Shown: positions 1 through 8,437 of the stretch, piece by piece
Layout of the letters: the number at the start of each line of letters is the position of its first letter
Position numbering within the stretch: position 1 is the stretch's first letter
Origin: Ruania suaedae
GTDB taxonomy: Bacteria > Actinomycetota > Actinomycetes > Actinomycetales > Beutenbergiaceae
NCBI RefSeq assembly: GCF_021049265.1
Contig: NZ_CP088018.1
Span: forward strand, 3,038,001 to 3,102,000
DNA length: 64,000 nt
Direction: 5' to 3'
Notes under the pieces: model-generated
The model's input: the letters and a program-made list of their open reading frames with translations, nothing else
What the model was told of the DNA's origin: nothing
The model's database searches: none
Made by a program: the position numbers and the translations under genes

Positions 1-509
1 GAGGCCACCAGCAGGGCGAGGGCGCCGCCGATGAGCGCGTCCAGCCACCGGCCCACGCCGTCACCGCCGAGGGTGGGGGGCAGGGCCACCACCACCACGG
101 CCTGCACCCCGGCCTGCATGGCCAGCATCGCTGCGCCGTCGACGAGGCGGGCAACGGCGACGGCGGCGGCGAGCACCACCGCGATCTGCACCGGGCCGGA
201 ACCGATCACGGCTCCCACCAGCTCGCCGGCGGCCACCCCGAGCGTCACCCCGAGTGCCAGTTCGGCGACCTTGCGGGGCCGGCGATCGGCACTGAAGCCG
301 AGGCAGACCCAGGCGGCGATCGCCGCGAACACCGGGATCTCGTGGCCCACCACCCAGTGGGCGATCCCGTAGGCGACCCCCGCCGCGAGGGCACCGGTGA
401 GGATCGGCCAGGCGTCCCCGCGCAGGCGCCGGCCGCCGCGCCGCAGCCGGCCGGAGAGCGCTGCCCGCGCAGCCCGGAGGTCGCCGCGCCGCGAGCCGGC
501 AGCGCTCAT
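1..509 (-). CDS. FUSC family membrane protein, N-terminal part (cut by window edge)
   Basis: Reading leftward from an ATG at 509, the first 169 residues run off the left edge. A basic N-terminus (about 30 residues, many Arg) is followed by several hydrophobic helices rich in Ala, Val and Gly, with an Arg-Arg-Pro-Arg-Lys stretch between helices. This is the pattern of the FUSC (fusaric acid resistance / aromatic acid exporter) half-domain. The start lies 4 nt after the ygfZ stop, so the two are probably co-transcribed. The role as an efflux or small-molecule exporter is inferred from the family; the C-terminal cytoplasmic part is not visible. Confidence 0.6.
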   Translation of the reverse strand, partial: MSAAGSRRGDLRAARAALSGRLRRGGRRLRGDAWPILTGALAAGVAYGIAHWVVGHEIPVFAAIAAWVCLGFSADRRPRKVAELALGVTLGVAAGELVGAVIGSGPVQIAVVLAAAVAVARLVDGAAMLAMQAGVQAVVVVALPPTLGGDGVGRWLDALIGGALALLVA

Positions 510-513
510 GCGC

Positions 514-1626
514 TCAGAGGGTCCGGCGCCGCAGGCTCGGGCCGGTGGCAGGCTCCGGCCTGCCGGTGCCCTGACCCTCAGGGCTCACCACGATCTCCTG
601 GGCAGCGGCCACCCCGCCCGCGGTCAGTTCGGCCGTGGGATCGATGGAACGCTTGATGACCGCGAGGGCAATCGGGCCGAGCTCGTGGTGGCGCACCACG
701 GTGGTGACGCGGCCGACGACCCGCTCACCCAGGTGGACCTCCTCGCCTGCCTCGGGCAGGGTGTGCTCACTGCCGTCGAGATGCAGCATCACCAGCCGCC
801 GGGGCGGGCGCCCGAGGTTGAAGACCCGGGCGATCGTCTCCTGGCCGCGGTAGCAGCCCTTGTTCAGATGCACGGCGGTGCGCAGCCAGTCCAACTCGTG
901 CGGGATGGTGCGCTCGTCCACCTCGCGGCCCAGCCGCGGTCGCCAGGCGGCCACCCGCAGGGCCTCCCATGCCCAGGCGCCGGCCAGGCGGGCACCGGCG
1001 GCCTCGGCGGAGACGACCACCTGGTCCACGGCCTCGCGCCGGACCAGGTGAAGGCGGGGGTGCCAGTCGTTGCCGGGGTGCTCCTCATCGGCGGGTCCGT
1101 AGCGGGTGGAGCCGGGTGCGGTCACGGGCCAGGCGTCGGTCCAGCCGAGGGAGCGCTCGGGTGCGAGGGCGACCTCGACGGGGACGAGTGCGCCCAGGTC
1201 AGGGCCCTCGGCGCTGGTCCCGAGCACGACGACATCGCTGCGCAGCTCCACCTCGACCCGGAGCATGAAGCGCATGGAATCGAGGAAGTCGGCCAGCGGC
1301 TGGGCCCACGCGGTCTCGGTGACCAGCCAGGCGGTCTGCCCGTCGTCGGCGACGGCGGCCGCGTGCTCGATGCGGCCGTTCGGGTCCAGCAGCAGCAGCT
1401 CGGTGCCGGCACCGGGGGCCAGGTCGATCAGCTGCGAGGAGAGGGTGTTGAGCCAGGAGAGGCGGTCCGGGCCGGTCACGGTGACCACCCCGAGGTGGGA
1501 CAGGTCGACCACCCCGATCCCGCGCTCGAGGGCACGCTGCTCGAGCACGGGGTTGCCGTAGTGGGCGGCCACGCCGGCGTCGGGGCCGGACGCGGCCACT
1601 GCTCCGGGTCGGTTGCTCAGGCTCAT
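514..1626 (-). CDS. ygfZ: YgfZ/GcvT-domain folate-binding protein
   Basis: A protein of 370 residues with the GcvT-like tetrahydrofolate-binding fold and the YgfZ signature K-G-C-Y-x-G-Q-E at about residue 260. YgfZ proteins bind folate and help build or repair Fe-S clusters in the cytoplasm. The ATG at 1626 is chosen because GAGGAG lies 3 nt upstream; longer in-frame versions start inside repeat copy A and lack a ribosome site. It is downstream of the nitrobindin-like gene, with repeat A between them, and upstream of the FUSC gene. Confidence 0.9.
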   Translation of the reverse strand: MSLSNRPGAVAASGPDAGVAAHYGNPVLEQRALERGIGVVDLSHLGVVTVTGPDRLSWLNTLSSQLIDLAPGAGTELLLLDPNGRIEHAAAVADDGQTAWLVTETAWAQPLADFLDSMRFMLRVEVELRSDVVVLGTSAEGPDLGALVPVEVALAPERSLGWTDAWPVTAPGSTRYGPADEEHPGNDWHPRLHLVRREAVDQVVVSAEAAGARLAGAWAWEALRVAAWRPRLGREVDERTIPHELDWLRTAVHLNKGCYRGQETIARVFNLGRPPRRLVMLHLDGSEHTLPEAGEEVHLGERVVGRVTTVVRHHELGPIALAVIKRSIDPTAELTAGGVAAAQEIVVSPEGQGTGRPEPATGPSLRRRTL

Positions 1627-1667
1627 GTTCTCCTCAATGACTCCACCGGCGCGGGCATTCCCGGACG

Positions 1668-1731
1668 GAACCGACGCTGTGGAAGGACTCTGTGCCGGAT
1701 GTGGCACGGCGTCTCTCCTGCACGTCAGTGG
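1668..1731. repeat. 64-bp palindromic repeat, copy A
   Basis: Outer arm GAACCGACG, 14-nt spacer, 19-nt core TGTGCCGGATGTGGCACGG, 13-nt spacer, outer arm CGTCAGTGG. The core holds the hairpin GTGCC/GGCAC. The copy lies 6 nt after the stop of the nitrobindin-like gene and ahead of ygfZ. Four other copies in the window have identical spacing. Confidence 0.85.
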
Positions 1732-1737
1732 TGATCC

Positions 1738-2307
1738 TCAGTCCTGGCGCTGCAGCCTGCCGGAGGCATAGGACTGCATCTCCTGGCCGAAGGCGGCCAG
1801 GTCGGTGGCCCACATCAGCTCGGAGTTGACCAGGCCGTACATCCGACGAGCGGCCGTGATCTCCGCGGCCGAGGCGGTGCGGGCGATCAGATCGGTGACC
1901 AGCGTGATCCGCGGGCCCTGCACGGCGCCGAGATAGACGCTGGCGTGCCCGGTCGGCTCGCTGATCAGCACCTCGAGTTCGCTGCGCGGCGGGCCCTGGC
2001 CGTCCGCCGGAGCGTTCTCCTGCGGCGGGACGCGCCAGAAGCCGGACTCGGTGGCCCAGACCTCGCCGGCCTGCATCGCGGCCACGTCGATCTCCCCCTC
2101 GAGCGAGGTGGGCGGGTTCTCCAGCAGCCAGGTGGTGGCGGAGTAGGCGAGGTAGGGGCCGCCGTCGGAGGTGAAGCTGACCTCCATCAGGATCGGGCGC
2201 TCCTCGATCCCGGGATAGGCGAGGAAGCCCGGGCCGCGCCACGTGCCCGCGAGCCAGGCGATCGGGTAGGTCTCCGGGGCCAGGCCCTCGGGGATGGCGA
2301 AACTCAT
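1738..2307 (-). CDS. Ferric nitrobindin-like (FABP-like) protein lacking the heme histidine
   Basis: A protein of 189 residues with the nitrobindin hallmark G-T-W-x-G-x-G near the N-terminus and the closing M-Y-G...L-M-W-A-T-D-L-A-A-F-G-Q stretch of the ten-strand beta-barrel. True nitrobindins bind heme through a C-terminal histidine in a context like G-Q-P-L-Q-x-H. Here the aligned residue is Tyr (about residue 180, ten from the end), so this is likely the His-less 'ferric nitrobindin-like' subgroup. The ATG at 2307 is chosen because homology begins directly after it. A TAGCAT hexamer about 10 nt upstream could be a -10 box. The ligand is unknown. Confidence 0.85.
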   Translation of the reverse strand: MSFAIPEGLAPETYPIAWLAGTWRGPGFLAYPGIEERPILMEVSFTSDGGPYLAYSATTWLLENPPTSLEGEIDVAAMQAGEVWATESGFWRVPPQENAPADGQGPPRSELEVLISEPTGHASVYLGAVQGPRITLVTDLIARTASAAEITAARRMYGLVNSELMWATDLAAFGQEMQSYASGRLQRQD

Positions 2308-2348
2308 GGTTGCGATGCTACCGGCGAGGCGGCCGGGTCGGTCAGGGC

Positions 2349-3077
2349 TCAGCCCAGCATGACCCGACCGAGCACATAGACAGGCACCCCGGCCACCGCC
2401 ACCGGCAGCATCGCGGCGGCCAGCGCCGCCGTCGGGCGCCCGGAGGCCGGGAACTGACCGAAGAGCGCGTGCACGGAGGCGATGAGCACCCCGGAGGAGA
2501 GCCCGATCAGCCCGCCGGGCACGAGGCCGACGTCGGCGATGGCGGAGCCGGCGAGCAGGCCCGCGGCGGCCGAGATCAGGATCGTCACCCCGGACCCGAG
2601 CCAGCCGGGGATCGGCAGGGCGGTACAGGCCGAGCCGGCGGTGATCGTGACCGCACCGACGAGCAACAGCGCCGTGGCCACCTCCCCGGTGCCGACCGCC
2701 AGCCATCCGGCGGCGGAGGAGACCACGACGGCGCCCGTCACCACGCCCGAGACCGATTCCACCAGCCGCGGCCGGCCGTCGCGGCGGACCAGCTCGTGCA
2801 CGAAGGCGGCGACCACGCCCAGCCCGGCTGCCACCGCGACGTAGAGCAGGTCGTCCCAGACCAGCAGGGCGCTGAGCGAGGCCGCCGCGGTGAGCAGCAG
2901 CACCACCGTGGCCCCGCGGGGCGCGGGCAGCCCCAGGAGCCGTGGCCAGCCGATCGAGAAGAGCGCCACCAGCCCGGCGATCGTGCCGATGAGCAGTCCG
3001 CGCTCGCCGAAGGCGGTGATGCCGATACCGGCAGCCACCGCGGCCGTGACGACCGCACGGAAGGTCCCGCTGATCAT
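2349..3077 (-). CDS. Hypothetical polytopic membrane protein
   Basis: A protein of about 242 residues made of some eight hydrophobic helices separated by short loops; an Arg/Asp-rich loop (H-E-L-V-R-R-D-G-R-P-R) sits near residue 100. I recognise no family motif. The ATG at 3077 is preferred over a GTG 12 nt upstream because a GGAGCGAGG purine run immediately precedes it. It lies downstream of a 150-nt region shared with the divergent glnR gene. Confidence 0.7.
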   Translation of the reverse strand: MISGTFRAVVTAAVAAGIGITAFGERGLLIGTIAGLVALFSIGWPRLLGLPAPRGATVVLLLTAAASLSALLVWDDLLYVAVAAGLGVVAAFVHELVRRDGRPRLVESVSGVVTGAVVVSSAAGWLAVGTGEVATALLLVGAVTITAGSACTALPIPGWLGSGVTILISAAAGLLAGSAIADVGLVPGGLIGLSSGVLIASVHALFGQFPASGRPTAALAAAMLPVAVAGVPVYVLGRVMLG

Positions 3078-3195
3078 GCCTCGCTCCACCTCACGACTGT
3101 GATCGTGTCACATCATCGTGGTGGCACCGCTCGCCACCGCCGCCTGTGCCGCACCGTGGCACTCCCTGCCGCACCGGGCAGAGCCCGACCTGCAA

Positions 3196-3201
3196 TAGAG
3201 T
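3196..3201 (+). promoter_or_regulatory. Probable -10 box of glnR (TAGAGT)
   Basis: The hexamer TAGAGT within TAGAGTTGG fits the actinobacterial TANNNT -10 pattern and lies 27 nt before the glnR GTG. The same nonamer occurs ahead of the lipoprotein gene (5904) and purL (58950 to 58942, minus strand). No good -35 box is visible. Confidence 0.45.
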
Positions 3202-3228
3202 TGGCCCGATGATTCGGGAGGAGGACCA

Positions 3229-3942
3229 GTGGTCGACCTTCTTCTGCTGACCCAGGAGGCCGGTGGATCCGCACGGGTGCTGCCGGCCCTCACCCTGCTC
3301 AGCCATCGGGTGCGCGTGGTGCCCAACGAGCCCGCCGCCCTGCTCGAGGCACCCGAGTCCGAGGTGGTGCTGATCGACGCCCGCCACGACCTGGCCAGGG
3401 CGCGCGCGACCTGCCAGCTGATGCGCTCGACCGGGATGGAGGTCCCGGTGGTGCTCGTTCTCGGCGAGGGTGGGCTGTCGGTGGTCCGGCCCGACTGGGG
3501 CGCCCACGACATCGTGCTCGCCGCTGCCGGCCCGGCCGAGGTGGACGCCAGGCTGCGCCTCGTCGTCGGCCGTAGTCAGCTCGCCGCCGGGGACGACGAC
3601 CCCGAGCAGATCGAGGCCGGTGACCTGACGATCGACGCCGGTGGGTACACCGCCCGGCTGCGCGGGCAGGCCCTCGACCTGACGTTCAAGGAGTTCGAGC
3701 TCCTCAAGTACCTGAGCCAGCACCCCGGCCGGGTCTTCACCCGGGCCCAGCTGCTGCAGGAGGTGTGGGGCTACGACTACTTCGGGGGTACCCGCACGGT
3801 CGACGTCCACGTGCGGCGGCTGCGGGCCAAACTCGGTCCCGAGCACGACCAGATGATCGGGACCGTGCGCAACGTGGGGTACCGCTTCGACCTGCCGCGG
3901 CACGCACCGGGGGCCGAGGTGCCCGCGCGCGACGAGGCGTGA
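3229..3942 (+). CDS. glnR: GlnR-type orphan response regulator
   Basis: A protein of 237 residues: a receiver-like domain (about 1-110) and a C-terminal OmpR/PhoB winged helix. The [14 protein letters not shown] and [21 protein letters not shown] stretches closely match Streptomyces GlnR as I remember it. GlnR is the global regulator of nitrogen metabolism genes (glnA, amtB and others) and acts without a partner kinase; its receiver lacks a normal phosphorylation pocket and dimerises through charged residues. The GTG at 3229 follows a GGGAGGAGG ribosome site. The assignment rests on this resemblance and on the neighbourhood; another OmpR-class regulator is possible but less likely. Confidence 0.85.
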   Translation: MVDLLLLTQEAGGSARVLPALTLLSHRVRVVPNEPAALLEAPESEVVLIDARHDLARARATCQLMRSTGMEVPVVLVLGEGGLSVVRPDWGAHDIVLAAAGPAEVDARLRLVVGRSQLAAGDDDPEQIEAGDLTIDAGGYTARLRGQALDLTFKEFELLKYLSQHPGRVFTRAQLLQEVWGYDYFGGTRTVDVHVRRLRAKLGPEHDQMIGTVRNVGYRFDLPRHAPGAEVPARDEA

Positions 3943-4036
3943 GCGGCCCCTCTCGTTGCCACCGTGCGAGCCCCCGCAAGGCTGTGCGAGACTTGATCGT
4001 GACGCCGGGTCGCACTAGCCCCGGGCTCCAACATCA

Positions 4037-4069
4037 GCCGCTTCGAGCGGCCTTCGCGCCGTCAGGCGC
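4037..4069 (+). terminator. Two adjacent short hairpins after glnR
   Basis: GCCGCT-TCG-AGCGGC (4037-4051) is followed by GCGCC-GTCA-GGCGC (4056-4069). They lie in the 259-nt gap between glnR and the DUF47 gene. There is no T-run, so termination is only suggested. Nothing else clear is visible in the gap apart from a possible -10 box TAGCCT at 4145. Confidence 0.35.
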
Positions 4070-4201
4070 TGGGCGGCCCGGCGTCCTCTTAGACCAGCCG
4101 CGCGGCGGGCACACCTGCGCGCCCGGTCGTTCGCTTGGATGCTCTAGCCTGAGTCGCGTTGTCCGTCCGGATCCATACGTGGTGCGACCCTGGGAGCCCT
4201 G

Positions 4202-4843
4202 GTGCGCTTTCGCCTGACCCCCCGCGACGACGCGTTCTTCGAGTTGCTGGCCGCCCAGGCCGCTCACCTGGTGACGGGGGCCGACCTGCTCGCCCAGCTC
4301 ATCGGCGACGACGGCCCCGACCGGGAGCGCTTCGCCACACAGTTGCGTGCGGCCGAGCACGAGGCCGACGGCGCCGCCCACGAGGTGCTGCGGCGGTTGA
4401 ACCAGACCTTCGTCACCCCCTTCGACCGGGACGACATCTACGGCCTCGCCTCGGCGCTGGACGACTGCATGGACGCGATGGAGGAGGCCGGCGACCTGGT
4501 CGTGCTGTACCAGCTGCGCGAGCTCCCACCGGCCGTGTCGACCCAGGTCACGGTGCTGCACCGGTCCGCAGAGCTGACGGCGGCGGTGATGCCGAGGCTG
4601 CGCACGATGGGCGAGCACGTGCGTTCGTACTGGATCGAGATCAACCGGCTGGAGAACGAGGCCGACCGCGCCTACCGTGAGCTGCTCGCGCAGCTGTTCC
4701 AGGGCTCGCGCTTCCAGGAGAGCCCGGCGGCGGTGATCGAGCTCATCAAGCTCAAGGATGTGATCGACGCCTTGGAGGAGGCTGCCGACGCCTTCGAGCG
4801 GGTGGCCAACCAGGTCGAGACCCTCTACCTGAAGGAATCCTGA
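4202..4843 (+). CDS. DUF47 family Pit accessory protein (PhoU-like)
   Basis: A protein of 213 residues, almost all helical, with the PhoU/DUF47 pattern: E-H-E-A-D near residue 58, F-D-R-D-D-I-Y near residue 80 and E-N-E-A-D-R-A-Y near residue 150. DUF47 proteins are usually encoded next to Pit transporters and are thought to modulate phosphate uptake at the membrane. The start is a GTG. The gene ends 4 nt before pit, so the two form an operon. A possible -10 box TAGCCT sits at 4145-4150; I see no PHO box here, unlike at pstS. Confidence 0.88.
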   Translation: MRFRLTPRDDAFFELLAAQAAHLVTGADLLAQLIGDDGPDRERFATQLRAAEHEADGAAHEVLRRLNQTFVTPFDRDDIYGLASALDDCMDAMEEAGDLVVLYQLRELPPAVSTQVTVLHRSAELTAAVMPRLRTMGEHVRSYWIEINRLENEADRAYRELLAQLFQGSRFQESPAAVIELIKLKDVIDALEEAADAFERVANQVETLYLKES

Positions 4844-4847
4844 TCCG

Positions 4848-5840
4848 GTGGAGCTCGCCCTCGTCCTGCTGGTGGTCGCGATCGCGCTGGTCTTCGGCTA
4901 CACGAACGGCTTCCATGACGCGGCCAACTCGATCGCCACCTCGGTCTCCACCCGGGCGCTGACACCGCACGTGGCACTGGTGCTGGCCGCCGTCATGAAC
5001 TTCGTCGGAGCCCTGCTGGGCACCGGGGTGGCGGAGACGATCGGCTCGGGCATCATCGATACACCCCTGGGCACCTACGGTCTCGTGGTCGTCCTCGCCG
5101 GGCTCCTGGGCGCGATCTCGTGGAACGTGCTCACCTGGTGGCTCGGGCTGCCGACCTCCTCCTCCCACGCGCTCATCGGTGGTCTGACCGGTGCCGGTAT
5201 CGCCTCGGCGGCCACCGTGCACTGGACCGTCATCTGGGAGCTGGTGGTGATTCCCATGCTCGCCTCTCCGCTGGTCGGCTTCGTGCTCGCCTTTGCGGTG
5301 ATGATCGGCCTGCTGTGGGTGGTCCGCAACGCCGCACCGGGGCGCATCACCCGGCGGTTCCGGCTGCTGCAGACCGTCTCGGCGGCGGCGATGGCGCTCG
5401 GCCACGGCCTGCAGGATGCGCAGAAGACCATGGGGGTGATCGTGCTCGCGCTGGTAGCCGGTGGGCTGCAGACCGGCTTCGAGATCCCGCTGTGGGTCAA
5501 GCTGACGTCGGCACTCGCGCTCGCGCTGGGCACCTACGCGGGCGGCTGGCGGATCGTGCGCACCCTCGGCCGCCGGGTGATCGAGCTGGACCCGGCCCGC
5601 GGGTTCGTGGCCGAGTCCGTGGCGGCGGGCGTGCTGTACACCACCGCGCTGGCGTTGCAGGCCCCGATCTCGACGACGCACACCATCACCTCGGCGATCA
5701 TGGGCGTGGGTGCCACGCGCCGGCTCTCGGCGGTGCGGTGGGGTGTGGCCCGGCGGATCCTGATGGCATGGGTGCTCACCATCCCCGGCGCCGCGCTGGT
5801 CGCTGCCGGTGCGTATCTGCTGCTCTCCCTGCTGACCTGA
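4848..5840 (+). CDS. pit: Inorganic phosphate transporter, PiT family
   Basis: A protein of 330 residues with about ten membrane helices and the two inverted PiT signatures: G-Y-T-N-G-F-H-D-A-A-N-S near residue 20 and G-L-Q-D-A-Q-K-T-M-G in the second half. It is a low-affinity, ion-coupled phosphate symporter in the cytoplasmic membrane. It starts with GTG 4 nt after the DUF47 gene. Together with pstSCAB the cell has both low- and high-affinity phosphate uptake encoded within 6 kb. Confidence 0.95.
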   Translation: MELALVLLVVAIALVFGYTNGFHDAANSIATSVSTRALTPHVALVLAAVMNFVGALLGTGVAETIGSGIIDTPLGTYGLVVVLAGLLGAISWNVLTWWLGLPTSSSHALIGGLTGAGIASAATVHWTVIWELVVIPMLASPLVGFVLAFAVMIGLLWVVRNAAPGRITRRFRLLQTVSAAAMALGHGLQDAQKTMGVIVLALVAGGLQTGFEIPLWVKLTSALALALGTYAGGWRIVRTLGRRVIELDPARGFVAESVAAGVLYTTALALQAPISTTHTITSAIMGVGATRRLSAVRWGVARRILMAWVLTIPGAALVAAGAYLLLSLLT

Positions 5841-5903
5841 GTGGTCGCGGGAGATGGGCAGTTCGACCCACTACCGGCGACCCCGCGCACCGGCGGGTTC
5901 CTC

Positions 5904-5909
5904 TAGAGT
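5904..5909 (+). promoter_or_regulatory. Probable -10 box of the lipoprotein gene (TAGAGT)
   Basis: TAGAGT within TAGAGTTGG lies 57 nt before the ATG of the lipoprotein gene. The nonamer is identical to those ahead of glnR and purL. Confidence 0.4.
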
Positions 5910-5965
5910 TGGCGGGAGACCACCGGGGGCCACCGCACCCGATCTGTGACGACTTGGGAGAGTCC

Positions 5966-6424
5966 ATGAACACCCGAACCCTGACCCGCTCTGCGCTTGC
6001 TCTCGTCGGAGTCGCCGGCATGACCGTCTCGATGAGCGCCTGCGGCATGCTCGGCGGCTCGGTGGCCTCGGCCGAGGTGGGCGAGTGCACCAACATCGAG
6101 GACCTGCAGAGCCAGGAGATCACCGAGATCAACACGGTGGACTGCACCGAGGAGCACGACGCGCAGTTCTTCCATAAGTTCGACATGGACGGCGACGGCG
6201 GGTTCCCCGGGGACGAGGCCATCTCGACCGCCGCCGAAGAGGGCTGCCTCGGAGAGTTCGAGTCATTCGTCGGCTCCGCCTACGAGGAGTCGACGCTCTT
6301 CGTGAACTACATCGCTCCCAGCGAGCAGAGCTGGGACGAGGCTGACGACCGCGAGATCCTCTGCGTGCTCTACCTGGACGACGGCTCCACCGCCACCGAG
6401 TCCTGGGAAGGCTCGGGGGTCTGA
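5966..6424 (+). CDS. Secreted lipoprotein with septum-formation-like domain
   Basis: A protein of 152 residues. The N-terminus has two Arg, a hydrophobic stretch and a lipobox ending S-A-C at about residue 27, so it is probably lipid-anchored outside the membrane. The mature part (V-G-E-C-T-N...V-D-C-T-E-E-H-D-A-Q-F-F) resembles the septum formation domain (PF13845), whose paired Cys probably form disulfides; two further Cys lie near the end. It is very acidic. The ATG at 5966 follows GGGAG. Its position between pit and pst is suggestive, but the function is unknown. Confidence 0.75.
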   Translation: MNTRTLTRSALALVGVAGMTVSMSACGMLGGSVASAEVGECTNIEDLQSQEITEINTVDCTEEHDAQFFHKFDMDGDGGFPGDEAISTAAEEGCLGEFESFVGSAYEESTLFVNYIAPSEQSWDEADDREILCVLYLDDGSTATESWEGSGV

Positions 6425-6437
6425 GCCCTCCCGCACC

Positions 6438-6479
6438 ACGACGACGGGCCGCACGCGATCGCGTGCGGCCCGTCGTCGT
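6438..6479. terminator. Perfect 21-bp palindrome between convergent genes
   Basis: A 42-bp perfect inverted repeat (arms begin ACGACGACGGGCC) lies between the convergent lipoprotein gene and pstB. It is followed by a TCGG stretch and has no strong T-run. It is suited to act as a bidirectional terminator for both units. Confidence 0.75.
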
Positions 6480-6517
6480 TCGGTCCCCGTGGTGCCGTGT
6501 CCCCGCCCGGGGAGGGC

Positions 6518-7297
6518 TCAGCCGAACCGGCCGGAGATGTAGTCCTCGGTGGCCTTGACCGAGGGCGAGGAGAACATCGTGGTGGTGTCGTCCATCTCGA
6601 TGAGGTGGCCGGGCTTGCCGGTGCCCTCGATGTTGAAGAAGCCGGTGCGGTCGGAGACGCGCGCCGCCTGCTGCATGTTGTGCGTCACGATGACGATCGT
6701 GTAGTCGTTCTTCAGCTCGTGGATCAGGTCCTCGATCGCGAGTGTGGAGATCGGGTCCAGCGCCGAGCATGGCTCGTCCATCAGCAGCACGTCCGGCTGC
6801 ACCGCGATCGCCCGGGCGATGCACAGGCGCTGCTGCTGACCACCGGAGAGGGAGGAGCCGGGCCGGTCGAGCCGGTCCTTGACCTCCTTCCAGAGATTCG
6901 CGCTCGTCAGCGCCCGCTCGACTAGGTCAGCGGCGTCGGGCCGGGAGATCCGGCGATTGTTGAGCTTGACGCCGGCCAGCACGTTGTCCGCGATCGACAT
7001 CGTCGGGAACGGGTTCGGGCGCTGGAAGACCATACCGATCTGCCGGCGCACCTCCACCGGGTCCACGTTCGGGGCGTACAGGTCCTTGCCGTCCATCACG
7101 GCCTTGCCCTGGACGTAGGCCCCGGGAATGACCTCGTGCATCCGGTTCAGCGTCCGCAGGAAGGTGGACTTGCCGCAGCCGGAGGGTCCGATCAACGCGG
7201 TGACCGAGCGGGCCTCGATCGTCATGTCGACACCCTCGACGGCGAGGAAGCTGCCGTAGTAGACGTTCAGGTCGCTGACATCGATGCGCTTAGACAC
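6518..7297 (-). CDS. pstB: Phosphate ABC transporter ATP-binding protein PstB
   Basis: A protein of 259 residues with Walker A G-P-S-G-C-G-K-S, signature L-S-G-G-Q-Q-Q-R, Walker B V-L-L-M-D-E-P and the switch T-H-N. The P-N-P-F-P-T-M-S segment is typical of PstB. It hydrolyses ATP on the inner face of the membrane to drive phosphate import through PstCA. It starts with GTG behind GGAAGGA and lies 90 nt after pstA. It is the last gene of the pst operon; no phoU follows. Confidence 0.97.
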   Translation of the reverse strand: MSKRIDVSDLNVYYGSFLAVEGVDMTIEARSVTALIGPSGCGKSTFLRTLNRMHEVIPGAYVQGKAVMDGKDLYAPNVDPVEVRRQIGMVFQRPNPFPTMSIADNVLAGVKLNNRRISRPDAADLVERALTSANLWKEVKDRLDRPGSSLSGGQQQRLCIARAIAVQPDVLLMDEPCSALDPISTLAIEDLIHELKNDYTIVIVTHNMQQAARVSDRTGFFNIEGTGKPGHLIEMDDTTTMFSSPSVKATEDYISGRFG

Positions 7298-7387
7298 GGG
7301 CAGTCCTTCCGGAGGGAGCCGCGGTGGTGGGGCGGCGGGAGTAGCAGGCAGAGGGAGCGGGGCAACCGCGGCCAGGGTCGACTGTCA

Positions 7388-8437
7388 TCATCGTCCACCC
7401 TTGGGGGAGAAGAACTTGCTCACCAGGCGTCCGACGAGGTTGAGCGCCATGACGATCAGCAGCAGCGTGAGCGCGGCGGCCCAGGCCCGGTCGGCCGCCG
7501 GGCCGCCCTGCGCGTACTGCCGGAACACGTAGACCGGCAGGGTCTCGATCCGGCCGTCGAACGCGTCCCAGTTCATGGCCTGCGTGGTGCCGACGGTAAC
7601 AAGGAGCGGGGCCGTCTCACCGATCACGCGCGCGGTGGCGATCATCACGCCGGAGGTGATGCCGGCCACGGCGGTGCGCAGCACCACCTTGACGATGGTC
7701 AGCCACTTCGGCACCCCGAGGGCGTAGGAGGCCTCGCGTAGCTCGTTCGGCACCAGCTTGAGCATCTCCTCGGCACTGCGGATCACGTACGGGGTCATCA
7801 GTACCGCCAGGGCGATGCCACCGATGAGTGCCGACTTGTAGGCCGGGCCGAAGATCACCAGGAAGAGCGTGTAGGCGAACAACCCGGCCACGATGGAGGG
7901 GATACCGGTCATCACGTCGACCAACAGCGTGATGCCGCGCTTGATCGGGCCGCTGCCGTACTCGACGAGATAGATGGCCGTGAAGATTCCCAGCGGCACC
8001 GAGATCAGGCCGGCGATCCCGGTGACGTAGATGGTGCCGACGATCGCGTGCGCGACACCGCCCTCCACCATGGAGCCGAAGATCCCGACCATGTCGGTGG
8101 TGAGGAACTCCCAGCTGAACCGCCCAGCGCCGTCACCGACGACCTTGACCAGGAGCGAGATCAGCGGGATGAGCGCGAGCAGAAAGGCAAAGGTCACCAG
8201 GGTCGTGGCGAGCCGGTCGGTCGCCCACCGGCGCCCCTCGATGACCGTCGAGACCGCGGTGATGGCGACGGCGTAGACGATCGCGCCGACGAAGAAGAGC
8301 GGCGCGATGTCCAGCGAGCCCAGGGCGAGCAGGAGCGCGGCGGTCAGGGCGACCGAGCCGGCGAGGACGACATAGGGGGCCCAGCCCGGGAGCCGCCGGT
8401 GCGTGCGGGTGGGGACGGGAGGAGCGGCGACGGACAT
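7388..8437 (-). CDS. pstA: Phosphate ABC transporter permease PstA
   Basis: A protein of 349 residues with about eight predicted helices. The extra N-terminal helices (residues about 20-65) precede the core BPD_transp_1 domain, whose EAA loop lies around E-A-S-Y-A-L-G-V-P. It forms the membrane channel with PstC. The ATG overlaps the pstC stop by one base, implying translational coupling. Confidence 0.95.
   Translation of the reverse strand: MSVAAPPVPTRTHRRLPGWAPYVVLAGSVALTAALLLALGSLDIAPLFFVGAIVYAVAITAVSTVIEGRRWATDRLATTLVTFAFLLALIPLISLLVKVVGDGAGRFSWEFLTTDMVGIFGSMVEGGVAHAIVGTIYVTGIAGLISVPLGIFTAIYLVEYGSGPIKRGITLLVDVMTGIPSIVAGLFAYTLFLVIFGPAYKSALIGGIALAVLMTPYVIRSAEEMLKLVPNELREASYALGVPKWLTIVKVVLRTAVAGITSGVMIATARVIGETAPLLVTVGTTQAMNWDAFDGRIETLPVYVFRQYAQGGPAADRAWAAALTLLLIVMALNLVGRLVSKFFSPKGGR

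Noticed and set aside
31-372. Rightward open frame at the left edge
   Set aside because: It is antisense to the FUSC gene, has low-complexity Thr/Ala/Ser content and no ribosome site; typical of chance frames in GC-rich DNA.
3150-3170. GTGCC...GGCAC hairpin between the membrane protein gene and glnR, similar to the core of the 64-bp repeat
   Set aside because: The loop is one base longer and neither outer arm (GAACTGACG/CGTCAGTTC) is present, so it is not counted as a sixth copy.
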